Below, piece by piece: positions 11,948 to 24,065 of a stretch of DNA of 64,000 bases (the stretch's first letter is position 1; every line of letters starts with the position of its first letter). This DNA comes from Cerrena zonata. Lineage: Eukaryota; Basidiomycota; Agaricomycetes; Polyporales; Cerrenaceae. A program made the translations under genes and the position numbers. A model generated the notes under the pieces. That model saw only the letters and a list, made by a program, of their open reading frames with translations, searched no databases and had not been told where the DNA came from. The DNA is taken from NCBI GenBank assembly GCA_038087015.1, contig JASBNA010000003.1, positions 2,418,001 through 2,482,000 on the forward strand, in the 5' to 3' direction.

Positions 11948-12931
11948 ATGGTTACCCAAAGTCTCGTCCCTGCTTACTGGAACCTGTATGTTCCGTGTGT
12001 TGTTGATACCCTAGGTTGTTTTTGTCGTGGACTTCTGCTTGGATATGGGCTAATGGACTGCCCTGGGACTGGCTCTTCATTACCTTATCTAACCACACTC
12101 GCTCACTCGTTTTGCCTCCCCCTTCCGCCTCTCCCCTTTCTATATCTTTGACCGCACAGAACTCTTTTCTTTCGTCACAGGTATTTGTCGTAGCGTTGGT
12201 TGTTTACACCTTGTCATGATACGTTCTTTACTTTTATTCCTAATACCACTACGATGAATTATTCCCAATTTATATGCTCGAGATATTCGATACCAGGCCA
12301 CAGAGTATGCAAGTCAGACCGGGCGCGTGATATTTGGACCTGGATCCAGCATCAATACAGTTCAATCCAGGTGCTTCCGTCATTTGAGGTGCGTTTTCAT
12401 CCTGGGGGAACAGGCTTTTGCTAGCTTTCAGTTGAGGTCGATAGTGATGAGGCTCATAACCTCCCTCAATTTGGTGCCCCCTTTAGAAGTATGGGGCATA
12501 GTACTCGCCTTCATTCCATTAGCGATGGAAGACCCTGAGATATCCACGTATCCCTAATATTTAGATAACGTCAGGTAACTAGCCGAATGAGGTAATGTGA
12601 AGGAAGCCTTTATCAAACAAAGCCAAATAGGACCAGAATGAGCCGAGAACAAGTCCGAGAGTCATAGGGATGAGTGCATGGTTTCGTTGAATAGAGAACT
12701 GTTTACCTTTACGCCACACCTTCCTGTCCCTGTAGGGTTCAGAAATGAATTATACCATACAGCTTACCCCGAAGGTTTGGTAGGGGAAAGTGATCGAAGT
12801 TTCTAGATCTTCGACTGGAGGCGCAAGCGCGGTACTTATACGTTTACCGCGTCGCATGCCTCTTCTCCACTTTCATCCTACTTTATTTCATCCTTCCACT
12901 TTCTTCACTGTTACATCTTTGAAGTTTCATA
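11948..12931. other. Intergenic region between CDC10 and AHA1
   Basis: Nearly 1 kb holding the CDC10 3' region and AHA1 promoter. The last 120 bases before the AHA1 start are pyrimidine-rich, as is common in fungal core promoters. Open frames here are short and unrecognised. Confidence 0.5.
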
Positions 12932-14373
12932 ATGGCTCTCCCACCACCTATGGCTTCGACAACTGCCAACTGGCACTGGAAAAATAAGAATGTCACGCCA
13001 TGGGCTAAGAGCTGGTTCGAGCGTGAACTCGCCACCCTCTCGGTCAAAGGAGAAGGTTCTGAAGAGGTTGGAATAACGGAGATCACTGAGTTCGACGGTG
13101 ATGTTGAGTTGGGCCAGCGAAAGTCCAAGTGCGTCACTACCCAAGATCTGCACGATCGAATGAAAGAGACTGACGCTAGAATCTAATTTCCTAGACTGAT
13201 CACAATCTATGACGTTCGAGTCGGCCTCAAATGGAAAGGTACTGCTTCAGATGGTACTGAGGTTGAAGGCAAGGTCACCATTCCGGAGGTCTCGCATGAA
13301 AATGCCATAGACGGTATCACTGACTATGTTGTAAGCACTATTTTAAACCGACTGTGTTTTTGATACTGATTCGCTTGTAGTATGAATGGTCGCTGACAAC
13401 GTCATCAAGTCCTGTCGTCGATGGGCTTTTCAAGCTCGTCAGGTCTAAATTGCCAGTAGCTCTTGAGACCAAGTTTGCTGAATTCCCTAGCGCGATCATC
13501 GATACTCACGGCAAGGATTTGACTGTCAGCACTCAAACAAGTCGTACTGGTACTCCTGCGCCTTCAGGCTCCGCTACACCAGCTGCTCCGCCTCCATCTG
13601 CTGCAGCCGCCCCAAAGCCAGCGGCGAAGAAGCCTGAGGCGAAGAAAGTGAATAGCACCACCGTCACAGTCGATGCCAACTTCATGGCATCGGCTGATGA
13701 TCTCTTCTCTATTCTCACCGATGAGAAGAGGATTCCCTCGTGGACCCGCGCACCCGCTCAGGTAAGCGGTGAAGCCCATATAAAATACGAATACAAATTC
13801 ATCTTCTGCACATAAAGTCTACACCCAAACCTGATGCTGAATACTCCCTGTTCGGCGGTGGCGTAAGAGGCAAATATGTTTCGCTCACTCCTGGGAAAGA
13901 GATCAAACAAACCTGGGCACTTCAGAGCCCAACATGGCCATCGGGTACATCTCCTCACTAATCTTGATGTAGGAGCACCTGTACTGACACGCCGATGATG
14001 ATGTAGGCCACGCAGCTACTTTGACCACTTCTCTTGATCAATCATCGGACTCGACCAAGGTGACGTGGACCTTGCAGGGTGTGCCGACCGGTATGGAGGA
14101 CGAGATCACCCGAAACCTTCAAGGCTATTAGTAAGTCTGTGATGTTCGTGACAATCATTCCGGCATTGACAAATTTCTTTCAGCGTCCACGGGCTCAAAT
14201 CCATTGGGTACGTACAGCTTGTTTATTCTGATCCTAAAATCTCCACAAAGTCGGATTATGCCCGACAAGGACATTCAAAAGACAGCGATAGTTCATCACG
14301 ACCCTACATAGCTATTGGTATAGCCGTCCTGACACTTGTCGCGGCGATTGCCCTTCCCTATTTTTATCCGTAA
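12932..14373 (+). CDS. AHA1: AHA1 activator of Hsp90 ATPase, apparently tail-anchored
   Basis: Co-chaperone that stimulates Hsp90 ATPase. The N-terminal Aha1 domain begins near ANWHWKNKNVTPWAKSW and runs to about residue 165. An Ala/Pro/Lys-rich linker follows (about 13550-13650). The AHSA1/START-like domain starts at STTVTVDANFMASADDLFSI and ends TRNLQGYYVHGLKSIG. Introns: 13129-13194, 13331-13380, 13762-13817, 13945-14006 and 14131-14183; all keep the frame. After SIG the frame stays open through YVQLVYSDPK, a Ser/Lys-rich spacer and a hydrophobic helix (14304-14370, PYIAIGIAVLTLVAAIALPY) that ends three residues before TAA at 14371. This predicts a C-terminal membrane anchor, not typical of AHA1. 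Alternative: splicing at 14208 or 14212 to 14250. The 14212-14250 choice keeps the helix; the 14208-14250 choice gives a short soluble tail ending at 14311. Confidence 0.92.
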
Positions 14374-15001
14374 TTTCCTTTGTATCTGGGGACAGCGTAA
14401 TTGACTCGCTTTTTCGGTGTTTTCTCCTCAGGTTGGGCTCTGAACTGTAGTTCTCGTCTCGCAAGTGCTCAACTATAAAGAACGCTTCAACATCAAGGTT
14501 TGGCATCAACAGAAGACGATCTTAGGGACGGACTACAAATACAAATTGATAGAAGGCAATGCAAATATACGATAGGGTAGAAGACTTTTTGTATTCAGAG
14601 TTCCTGGAACTCTGGGTAATGATTGTACAAGGAAATATATACATAACATCTCAATAAATACCGAGATCCGTGTCCGCGAGATGTATAAAAGGCACAACAG
14701 AAGTACGGAATCTTTCAATATATCATCAGTTTCGTAACTTCCGGGGTGGAGTGTAATAGACACAGAGTGTACTCGAGGGTCGATGGATACAACAGACAAA
14801 TATGGGGGTGAGAGCCGAGAATCACGTTTACAAATAGGGTAGATGATGAGCAGGAATTGGGGGAAACTATGCAAAGAGATATGCGGAAATAATGAAAATA
14901 GGGAAGGATAGGTTGAATTGAGCCGAGTCAGAAATATACTGAAACAACATGGAAGCAAACGAAAGACCGCGTTCGACATATAAAATAGAGGAGAACTAAT
15001 G
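14374..15001. other. Convergent 3' region between AHA1 and the flippase
   Basis: Shared 3' region of two convergent genes. A 200-codon minus-strand open frame (14533-15135) overlaps the last flippase exon in another frame and encodes no recognisable protein. Confidence 0.5.
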
Positions 15002-18000
15002 CTAATGTGAGGAAGGTGACGCTTCATGCGATAAATGTACAAGTGGGGACGTTGGAGGCTTTTTCCTTCGTATTGATTTAGACAAACTGAAGGAAGGAAT
15101 GAGTGAGGAGGCATTTCGTTTTCGTCGTTCGGCACCTATTGCAGGTGCATTACGTTCAGAGAGGTTAGTCTGCAGCCGTCTAAGCGCAGGACCATCTTCT
15201 TCCATAGCGAAGTCGAACCCTCGGTGAACCGAAGACCGAACGCCTGTTGACATGTCCGTTCGACTTCCAACGAATTCTGAACGACCGAGTTGACGGGGCC
15301 GCTTCGCTCGTGCGCTTGGTGCTCGTCGAAGATGCGCAAGGCCTCCGTTCTGTCTATCTTTCGCAAAGTCACGTTCGGGATGGAGTTTGTGGATGTACCG
15401 TACGGTGTCGATATCGCTCGGCGCGAAATTGAATTTATATGCTTTGGCGACGAAGCGAGGGAGAAGACAGATAGGAATGACGAGGAGCATGCCGAGCCAG
15501 TAGAATGCGGATGTGAAGAGATAGTGGTCGTTGCCGTAAATTGGGGTAACGAACCAGCCGGGGGAAATGATGGAGTAGATGCCCTATTACACAAGATTAA
15601 TTGGACTCGATCGAGAAATTGGATCATGGTAACTTACAGTGTAGGCCCAGATCAGAACGACTTCAATACCCAAGGCGAAGAATACCCAACCAGTCCATGC
15701 AGCCGTGTTCAGGCCGTTGAACAGGGTTACAACCATAACCGGCGGACATAGCCATTGTCTACAAAGCGGTCGGTCAATATGGGCCATACGATAACACAAG
15801 GAAAATACTCACAGTGGAGAACTCGTACTGGTAGACATCGTAGCCATCAGTTCGAGTAGTCGTGGTGTTGTAGGTATACAGCAGGAAGAAGAAAATGACT
15901 GCGGACTGATGAGAACGAAGGCGAGTGAGCTAAGATCGTAATGAACAATGTAAGATGGGGTTCGACGAACCTGGTAGATGCCATCAAGCATATAGATGAC
16001 GGACAGCTTGAGACTGAAGTATTCTCCTTTCCGCGCGTGAGAGTACAGTTCTGGCAGACTCATCAAGACGTGATCATCTATGAATTAATCAGCTCCTCCC
16101 AGTTCGATTGAAATCCGAACCAAATGAGACGTACCGACAACACGGTCGAACAGACCGATGCCGATGACAGGTAGAATGGTCCAGAAGGAGTTCCAGAATA
16201 GGAGATATGTGTACTCGTAGACACTAGAGCAAATGGTTAAACATTTATCGTTAGAAAAGAGAGAGGGGGAGAACTCACTATTGACTACTCCATCCACAGT
16301 AGAACATAAACCAGAACAACGAACCGACACACACGATGTTCTTGTAGAAGAAGTTGGCGATCATGTTGCCGTTTCGGGCGTACGACCAATGTCCGTGTAC
16401 CAGCAATAATCTCTTCAAGAATCGGAACTATATGAGATGGTTAGCACCTTTCCCTGAAAAGTGATTACGAAGGTGAATGCACATACCTGCGCAATAGCAT
16501 AATCGGACGAGTTGACAGCTTGCAGACCTTCTTCACCCGAGATACCCACGCCAACATCAGCAGCTTGGATCATGCTGACATCGTTCGCACCATCTCCAAT
16601 AGCCAACGTCATTACGCCCAGTCCGTCCTTGACAAGTTTGACAATCAAGGCTTTCTGCAATGGCGAAACACGACAACAGATCACACCGCTGCATTGCATA
16701 GCCAACTTGAGCAACAGACTCTTGTGGGCCTCATCGCTGAAGCCATCCGTCAAGGCTGCACCATCAACGACGAGGATATTTCCGCCGTCTCGGTGGCCAT
16801 TATCGTGTCCGACGATGTCTGATACATTTGTGTTGACTCGTTGAAGAGGGTACATGCCTGGATGTGATTCTATGTTCTCCTGGACGGTCTTGTCTCCGAG
16901 AATCCCGCTCTCAGGGAAGAAATCCTCCACTGCTTGGACCATTTGCGAGTACACGGGTCGGGAACTTGCACCACGGATAACGACGATGTTATCATCTCTA
17001 CCAATGAGGTTGGTACTGTGTCCGATAGCTACATTGGTTCAAATACAAGGAGTCAGATTTGTCCCGATGTCGAGACAGGAAAGGAAGGCTCACCAATAGC
17101 AGTTTCCAGCTTGTCACCCGTCGCGACCCAAATCTTGATACCAGCTTCCTTCAAATCGGCGATAGTCTCAGGGACACCGTCTTGTAGACGATCTTCAATA
17201 GCCGTGGCACCAAGGAGACGCAGACTGTGTTCAAGTTTCTCCGAAATAGCTTCGATTCTGGCCTCACGATCGTCGAGGGAAACGGCTGCCTGCTGATACT
17301 GTTCGGACCATTCCTCATACTCTTCATCTAGACAATATCGCGATCAATTTCGCGTTTCTGTATATGCATATTAATGATGGAAAAACGTACCTGGAACGAC
17401 CCTATAAGCCAAGGTAAGTGTCCTCAAACCCTCACCAGCAAACTCTCCCAGATGTTTCTCGGTGTCCGTCTTCAGTTGATCACTTCCCGATGCGAGCCTC
17501 TCGAAAATGACGTTATCCGCACCCTTCGTTAACAAGAAGATCTTCGACTTCTCATCGCCACTAGGCAAAGTCCTCACAACCACACTCATCCTCTTCCTAG
17601 TCGAGTTGAACTCAAGCACATTAAGGAGTTCATAGCGCTCGAATGTGTCTGGAGAGAAAGGTGTAGAAAGAGTGAGGATTTCCTTCTCGCGGCCGCGGAA
17701 GACGAATCCAACATCGGCAGCTGCTTGAACGAGCGCGGCTTCGTCAGGACTTTGGGCTTTGTATTCGATAGCTTGAGTTACAGGATCGACGGAGGTCAAA
17801 ACGGTATGACATAGCGCTAGAGTGGTCCAGAAGCCGTTAAGCACCCTTGCTTGTTCAGAAGTATCTGTGGAAGCATTCTCGAGGTCCTCCTTCAATGACT
17901 TGTCTTTAAAGCGTTGCAGGACACCGTCAGAGAGTTTGACTGCGTTGACTGTCTTGGGATCCGCTGGTACTCGGGGTGAAGCGTGACCAGACCTTGGAGC

Positions 18001-20114
18001 ATTAGACGTGGAAGCGCTATCCGATTTCGCAGCAACGTCGACAGAGCTCAGGTCGTCGAGTACTTCCACCTTGCGCTGTTAATTCCTCGTCGTTCTCATC
18101 TGCAGGGTCACCACTGTACACCTTTCCAGCGACACTACATTGTCTGAAGATCATCGCGTTCTGTGTCAGAGTGCCTGTCTTGTCACTGAAGATGTACTCG
18201 ATCTGGCCTAAATCATCCGACAAGTTCCAGCTTCGAGCAAGAGTAGGCTGATCAGTCTTCTCGTAGTAAATCTCCCTGTCGAAATAGATCCAGAGCGCTT
18301 GAATAGTACGAACGGCTTCAATGGAGATGTAGAGTGAGATCGGAACGATGTTTTGGAATGTGATGAGAGCGAAAGTCCAAGTGACCAACCCGTTAATACT
18401 CGGATTGTCATCCCCATGAGTTGCGCCGTATTCCCATGGTGCCCCTCGGGCGAAGTTACGCTTCTCAAGAACAGAGTCAATGACGCCACATGCGACAGCG
18501 ACAGCGGCCAAGATGATCAGGTTGATGAAACTGGTGAGGAATTTCGTTATCTCTGGGTGAGTATATGCAGTGAGATGAAGTGCTTACACTTGAGGGTTCA
18601 TCTGTCTCTCGACCCTACTCCGTTTACTAGGGGTGTTGCCAGAGTTCATGACGATCTTGGTGTCCTGGCCAGTGAAAAGGACGATACCAATAACCCAGTC
18701 GGTGTTCCTAAGTACGGTTCCCCGAAGTAACACCATCGAGATGTCTGCAGGAGTCGTATCTTCTTGTACAACAGCAGCTTCCAACTTGTACAAGTTGGTG
18801 TCGGGCTGACCACAGTTGACATGGAAGGTATTCTTGGTATTAGCAATTTCTTGAGCAGTCCGGAGGTGGGTGAGAGTAGGACAAGCAGTACGTGATTTCA
18901 GATTTGTCTCTCCATCCAGATTCTTGGTCTCGACGAACGCGACGTTTTCTTCTTCAGAAGTAGCGCATATAAGGATGTCAGCCGGTATTGACTCGTTATC
19001 CATGATCTTCACAAGATCGCCTACGCGAACGTCTTCCCACGTCGTCATCTTCCAGTGAGGCCGTTTCTTCCAAGTGTTATCTTCTCGGTGGATGAGAGAA
19101 TGCCGATGGTGGCCAGTTCCCTCCACTTCTTCACCATCATCGTATTCGATACCTTCCTCGTTCTGCTCGGGCGGGTAGTGTTGGGGCGCAGGAATCCCCT
19201 CCGGAGGGGCTCCATGTTGGAGATTCTGAATCTCGGCAGTAGCGGAACCTCTCTTGCTCGATTTCTTCTTCCTTGACCATTTCGGAGTGAACCCACGAAC
19301 AAAAGTCTTGCTCTTTCCTTGCATGGGATTGGGGTTTTCCCAATCACCGCCTGCAAGCACACGGGTCTGAGAATAGTTGACGGCGCGATCCGATTGGTGC
19401 CGCTTGATGTCTTCGTATCCATCTTTGCCTGCTGTGATGACCACGACAATTATAAGGGGGAGGACGACGAGACCTGGGGATACTGTGGAGAATATGGAGA
19501 AGAATTGGAGGATTGCTATGCCGAGGAAAAAGCTGTGAACGTATTGGCATTAGTATCTTGTCGTGTGAGCGCTGAGATATGGAGTAGGGGAAAGAGATGA
19601 TGTGAGCTCATCATAGCACAAGGCAAGACATGACAGACGTCTTTGTATCGAAGATGGTGTTTTTGCGCATCGATAAGGCGAGCACCGTCGTTTCGACTAG
19701 AAGTGTGAAGCAAAGTATCGAAGCAAAAGGAAATAGCGTTGTAGGAAAATGAAACGTGAAATGAATTCGAAGCTTGCCAGCAGGCCCACAACGTCACAGC
19801 GGAATAGGAAGATGCCTATCAGCTTTTGACAAGTTACTGCGCTTTACTCACATGTTTGCCACCCTACGAAACTGCTCTAGGAGATTCCGAGGCAGGAAAG
19901 TGATGATCGTATACTTGGACGTTATGACTTGATTCGAACCAAAGACATGCTCCTTCTTGATTCTGTGCTTGTGGTCGTAATACTCTGCAGGGAGCTGTTT
20001 GTTTACGAAAACAGAGCGAGGAGGACCCGGAGTACGCTTCCGAGCAAAGAGGTCTTCTACGTTGAAATCGACCAGGCGTTCGTACCAGACACCGATGCGG
20101 TGAAAGGGGGACAT
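15002..20114 (-). CDS. DNF1: P4-ATPase phospholipid flippase (DNF1-like)
   Basis: Type-4 P-type ATPase that moves phospholipids from the outer to the cytosolic leaflet of plasma, Golgi or endosomal membranes, normally with a Cdc50-type partner. Diagnostic motifs on the minus strand: [19 protein letters not shown] and [19 protein letters not shown] (N-terminus), DGETNLKSR (near 18905), phosphorylation loop [10 protein letters not shown] (near 18175), [11 protein letters not shown] (near 17510), and [20 protein letters not shown] (near 16560). A C-terminal membrane block with [12 protein letters not shown] (near 15715) follows. The basic tail ends SHEASPSSH at 15004. The start at 20114 ([15 protein letters not shown]) is the first in-frame ATG. 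The first intron (about 19534-19855) is unusually long, near 320 bases. Assignment to the Dnf1 rather than Drs2 group rests on the N-terminal signature and is less certain than the class. Confidence 0.93.
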
Positions 20115-23100
20115 TAGGGAGAGCGTCGACGGCGACGACGAGGCACAAAGGCGGCGTCGACTATGGGCAAGACTTAATGTGCCAGGATGAAGGCGGGAAG
20201 AGAGTCAGGAGCGAGAGCATGTGCAGTCGACTTGGGAATTTCGAGGCGGGCTGCGACACGGACCCCTGCCCTACCCTCCACCCAGCGCTAGTCCCTCCCT
20301 AACTGACATCAGTCCAATCCATGACACAACATCCCTTACTCAGCCACTCTCGACTCCGATTGCCCGACGCGCCCTTCCAGCTATGCCGCTTTTGTCTCCG
20401 CATTTCCACCCAAAGCACTCCGCACTCACACTCTGCTGCCTCTGTCTCCCCGTTCTCTGCGTATTTGCTTTCTTCCATAACAACCTTTCACTCGTAGACG
20501 AATCGAGCCGGCATCTTACTCATCCCCGATCATGCTATGCCGAACCTTAAATTTCCGATCGAAGCGCTACGCGTCCCGCTAGCCGAACACTTACTCACAG
20601 GCACCAGCCGCCAAATTCGACATCGATCTGCATGTCAGCCAAGCTGCTGCCTGCTGCAGATGACTCAGGACACGAACAACACCTACTCAACGTCCAGCTC
20701 GCACTCTCTCTCAATACATGCTTGTCGCCAGGAATGGATAGCATCATTGCGTCTCGGTCTCGGAACGCTTGCCAGCGTTTCAACTGTCGGAGTACTTCTG
20801 ACATTCCCTTCCCTCGCATAGCCAAGCAATATTCTGGCGCAGTTTCCTGGCCTACATCGTGCATTTTCTGTGACTTTACAAGTCTTTTCGCAATCTTCCT
20901 CCTGTAGCACCCTAAATGATCCTCTCTCTACACAAACCGGAGGCCGAGCTTGTTTTGTTCCCGTCGGCAAAAAGTTCACTTAGCGCCAACTTTCCTCGGT
21001 TATTCACATGGTATAATCGAATGGACCTACAAACACATACATGCCAAGAATGGCCAAATTCCCCCGTTATGAAGACGTTTTCTTCGTAGATTTGCTTCGC
21101 GACGACCTCTCGAAAGTATCTTGCATTCAACTTTCGTGTTTTGACGTCGAAAGCCCACGTAAAATTTGGCATGTTTCAATTACACGCATTTCGGTCATGT
21201 TGGATGACGCGTGTTTATGATAGCAGTGCTAAAAGTAAGCAACGTTCACGCACGGCGAACAGACATTTGTCTCTCGTGCGGATTTCTACAAAAGGATGCT
21301 AACTTTTCCCACTCCTTACGACGCTCTACTTAATAAAGTGAAAGAATCGCACCAGGCATTATCAAGACGACTACCGCATCAAAATCGTAGCCAATGAAAG
21401 AACGAATTTGATTGGCTCGTAAAATCCGACTTCTCCGAGCGTCGCTGGATGGAATTCGTCTTGGCTGCTCTTAGTATGTACCTCTAGCAAGATATTTTCT
21501 ATCTGTGACAATGAATTCGCAGTTGAAAATTTGATCGAACGCGAAGTAGTGATTTGGAATCTTGGATGTCAGTGATAACCGTTCCCCGACGAATAAGTCA
21601 AAACGATGTACGTTATCATGACAGGAATATGATAAAGTCAGTATTTGTGAATGCGGAGAAAGCCGATGTCAAACATTTGCAGTAGCAAATTCCCAATGAT
21701 GAAATTCGATCTAGTCATTCAATGTTACACATAAGGAATAAAATCCTTTCACCATTTCAAGGCTGCAACATACTTCTGACTCAGACTTCGGGTGGTCATG
21801 AACGTCGGTGACATCATAGTACCACCATTCCAATAACGGCTATGAATAGAGGAATGGAGGATGCGTCCGGGTCTACGGCTGTCGACCGCGAACGCTGTTG
21901 TACAGGCGGCATAGGACGTGCACGGTCGCTCCCTGAACTGAAGAGATCAACAGGATTTTCATCAGCACAGAGTCATTCCGGTAAAATGGACCTTATGACG
22001 CCAAAGTCACGTCCCCGGACGAAAATCTCGATCGACCGGATCAGTAGAGCTATCATCCTGTTCAAGATGATGATTTCGATGAACGACATGACCGTAGAGT
22101 CATATGCTTATGAGTTTGTTCCGAACATATCATCATCAGGTCAATGAGTTTAAGATCCCAATTGGTGATAATGATCGTCACGGTGGCAAGGAAGGTAGTC
22201 ATGACAAGGAATGGAGAGAAACTCGTTCATGCCGGACCGTTGTGTAACCTAGAGCAAGTAATCGGATCTGCAAACTTCACTACGAGAGCTGTTCGATACA
22301 ATCATATCCACTGCTTTTTTAAAGCTCGTGGAAGATCTGAACAGCAATGCTTCATTTCGTTCCGTTCCAGATCTGGATATGTAAGGCCGGCTCCTAATCC
22401 TATCATAATTTGAGAAGTACTTGTCGGTCTCGACGGGCTCTAGAAGTGATTGAAAGGAATGGAGTCAATCCTTAGGCTGTTGTAATCAAGTGTTTGAGAA
22501 CTTGAGAAGAACATTGACTTCGGAGGCGTTAAACAAGTGAATTTGATTTTTAGGCATCCCACGTGGAATGATGGACCTACAAACCTATACATTCTGGTCA
22601 AAATGCTCGGATCTTCATTAGCACTCACCACTCCCACCCTCACTACCCTTTAAGGGCAGCTTTGTTGAAAGAATACATTTTCATCCAGTTAGCACTGGAA
22701 CCATGAGCTTCTCCACGAGTAATGATAACGAGTTCTGTCGTGCTATGATCGGTTCCCATCGGGGAGTCAGGGATAATTGCATACGAAAATACATCCGGTC
22801 GTTCTCCATTGAGTGAGAATGGTGCTCGGTATCACCGCCCCTAGAAATAAAAATAAATAAAAGTTAGACACGGTCACCTCATGAACTATATGGATACGTC
22901 ACGCGGCTCTATGATACACCCACAGTGCTTTTTTGGTCTTCAGGTCAACAATAGATGGATCAGATCTGGGTGCTATGCGGGAGAATGGGCACCTTTAAAT
23001 TCTCAGATACACCTCAATTCGTGACGATACCTATCTAAATCTGTGACGACCATCTTTGGAGAACAGCACGAGACATGTGCTACATAGTCGTGATCTCGAC

Positions 23101-24065
23101 AAGGCAGCTCAGAAGTGCTGTATCGTGTGAAAGGTTCTCCGTCAGATGGCTTGAAAAGCATCCGAAATAAGTTATAGATTTTGATTTACAAATTGAGAAA
23201 CTTACTAATAGCTAACCCTATCTTAGAGGTACAGTGGTCAACAATGATCGACGCACCCAAAGTACATAGCAGATGCATAGCGTGCATTTTAATGCTAAAC
23301 CGGAGATCGTAGGTCCGTATAAGATTTTGAAGTTTTGTAACACATGTCTTGGAGACTCACATTGTCGCTATTTGTAAAATTAGATTTCCGAAGAGACTCC
23401 AGAGGCAGAGCTAAACGGGATCGTTGTCTAAACTTCTGAGGAGACCGATAAATTGAATTGGGGCTTAAATCACAGGTACAGCAGTATGCAGTCCTGTTAG
23501 TTTATTTCGCGATAAATTACCCATCCTTGCCCAAAGTCGCCGACATCAAATAAGCATTATGACAACTAATATGTAGAAAAACGTACAGGCCCTTGGTGGT
23601 TGTTGACAGCGACCTCTAGACATAGGTGTATGTGACATTGTGGCACACATGGAGTCTAAATGAAATGTAGGTGATCGATCTTTTGAAATAGCTATCAAGA
23701 GCGAAAGAAGGATTAATGTAATATTGTTTCCGATGACCGTGATGAGGCTGTATTGTTCCTATCTATAGTGATGATGGTTACAAGGAACTACGTGGTTGAT
23801 GACACTTACAATCTCAGATTCGGAACCAAAGCCTGCAACATCGGATCTGAGTTTGAGCTCTGTTAGAGGTTCAAAGAAATTATGCAAGTATAGTGGATGA
23901 TGAGGTTATTGGTCGTTGGTGAAACACGATCATCATATTGACGAGTCTTCCATAGACCTAATGACACATTGGCAAAGACCTTCAAATCAGAGATACACAA
24001 CAATGAAGCATAATCGGGGGAGAACTGGCGGAGCTTGAACTGGTCGCACCGTGGGCAGTACTAAT
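20115..24065. other. Long region with no recognisable gene
   Basis: About 3.9 kb between the flippase start and the RPA1 stop. The first 400 bases are strongly C/T-rich on the plus strand (flippase promoter/5' leader). Short open frames (20912-21172 minus, 21842-22147 plus, 22144-22413 plus, 22440-22643 minus) match nothing I know. From 22.7 to 23.9 kb stops are dense in all frames. I see no terminal repeats or transposase motifs. Confidence 0.5.

Noticed and set aside
14533..15135. 200-codon minus-strand open frame in the flippase 3' region
   Set aside because: It overlaps the real last exon of the P4-ATPase in another frame, has no domain or splice context, and its composition is that of a chance frame in T/C-rich DNA.
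20912..21172. 86-residue minus-strand open frame with an ATG
   Set aside because: No recognisable motif, no splice continuation and no neighbouring exon; left as part of the empty region.
21842..22413. Two adjacent plus-strand open frames (101 and 89 residues)
   Set aside because: They were considered as exons of one gene, but no motif or consistent junction joins them.
22840..22870. A-rich AAATAAAAATAAATAAAA tract as a possible retroelement tail
   Set aside because: No reverse-transcriptase relic or target-site duplication was found around it.
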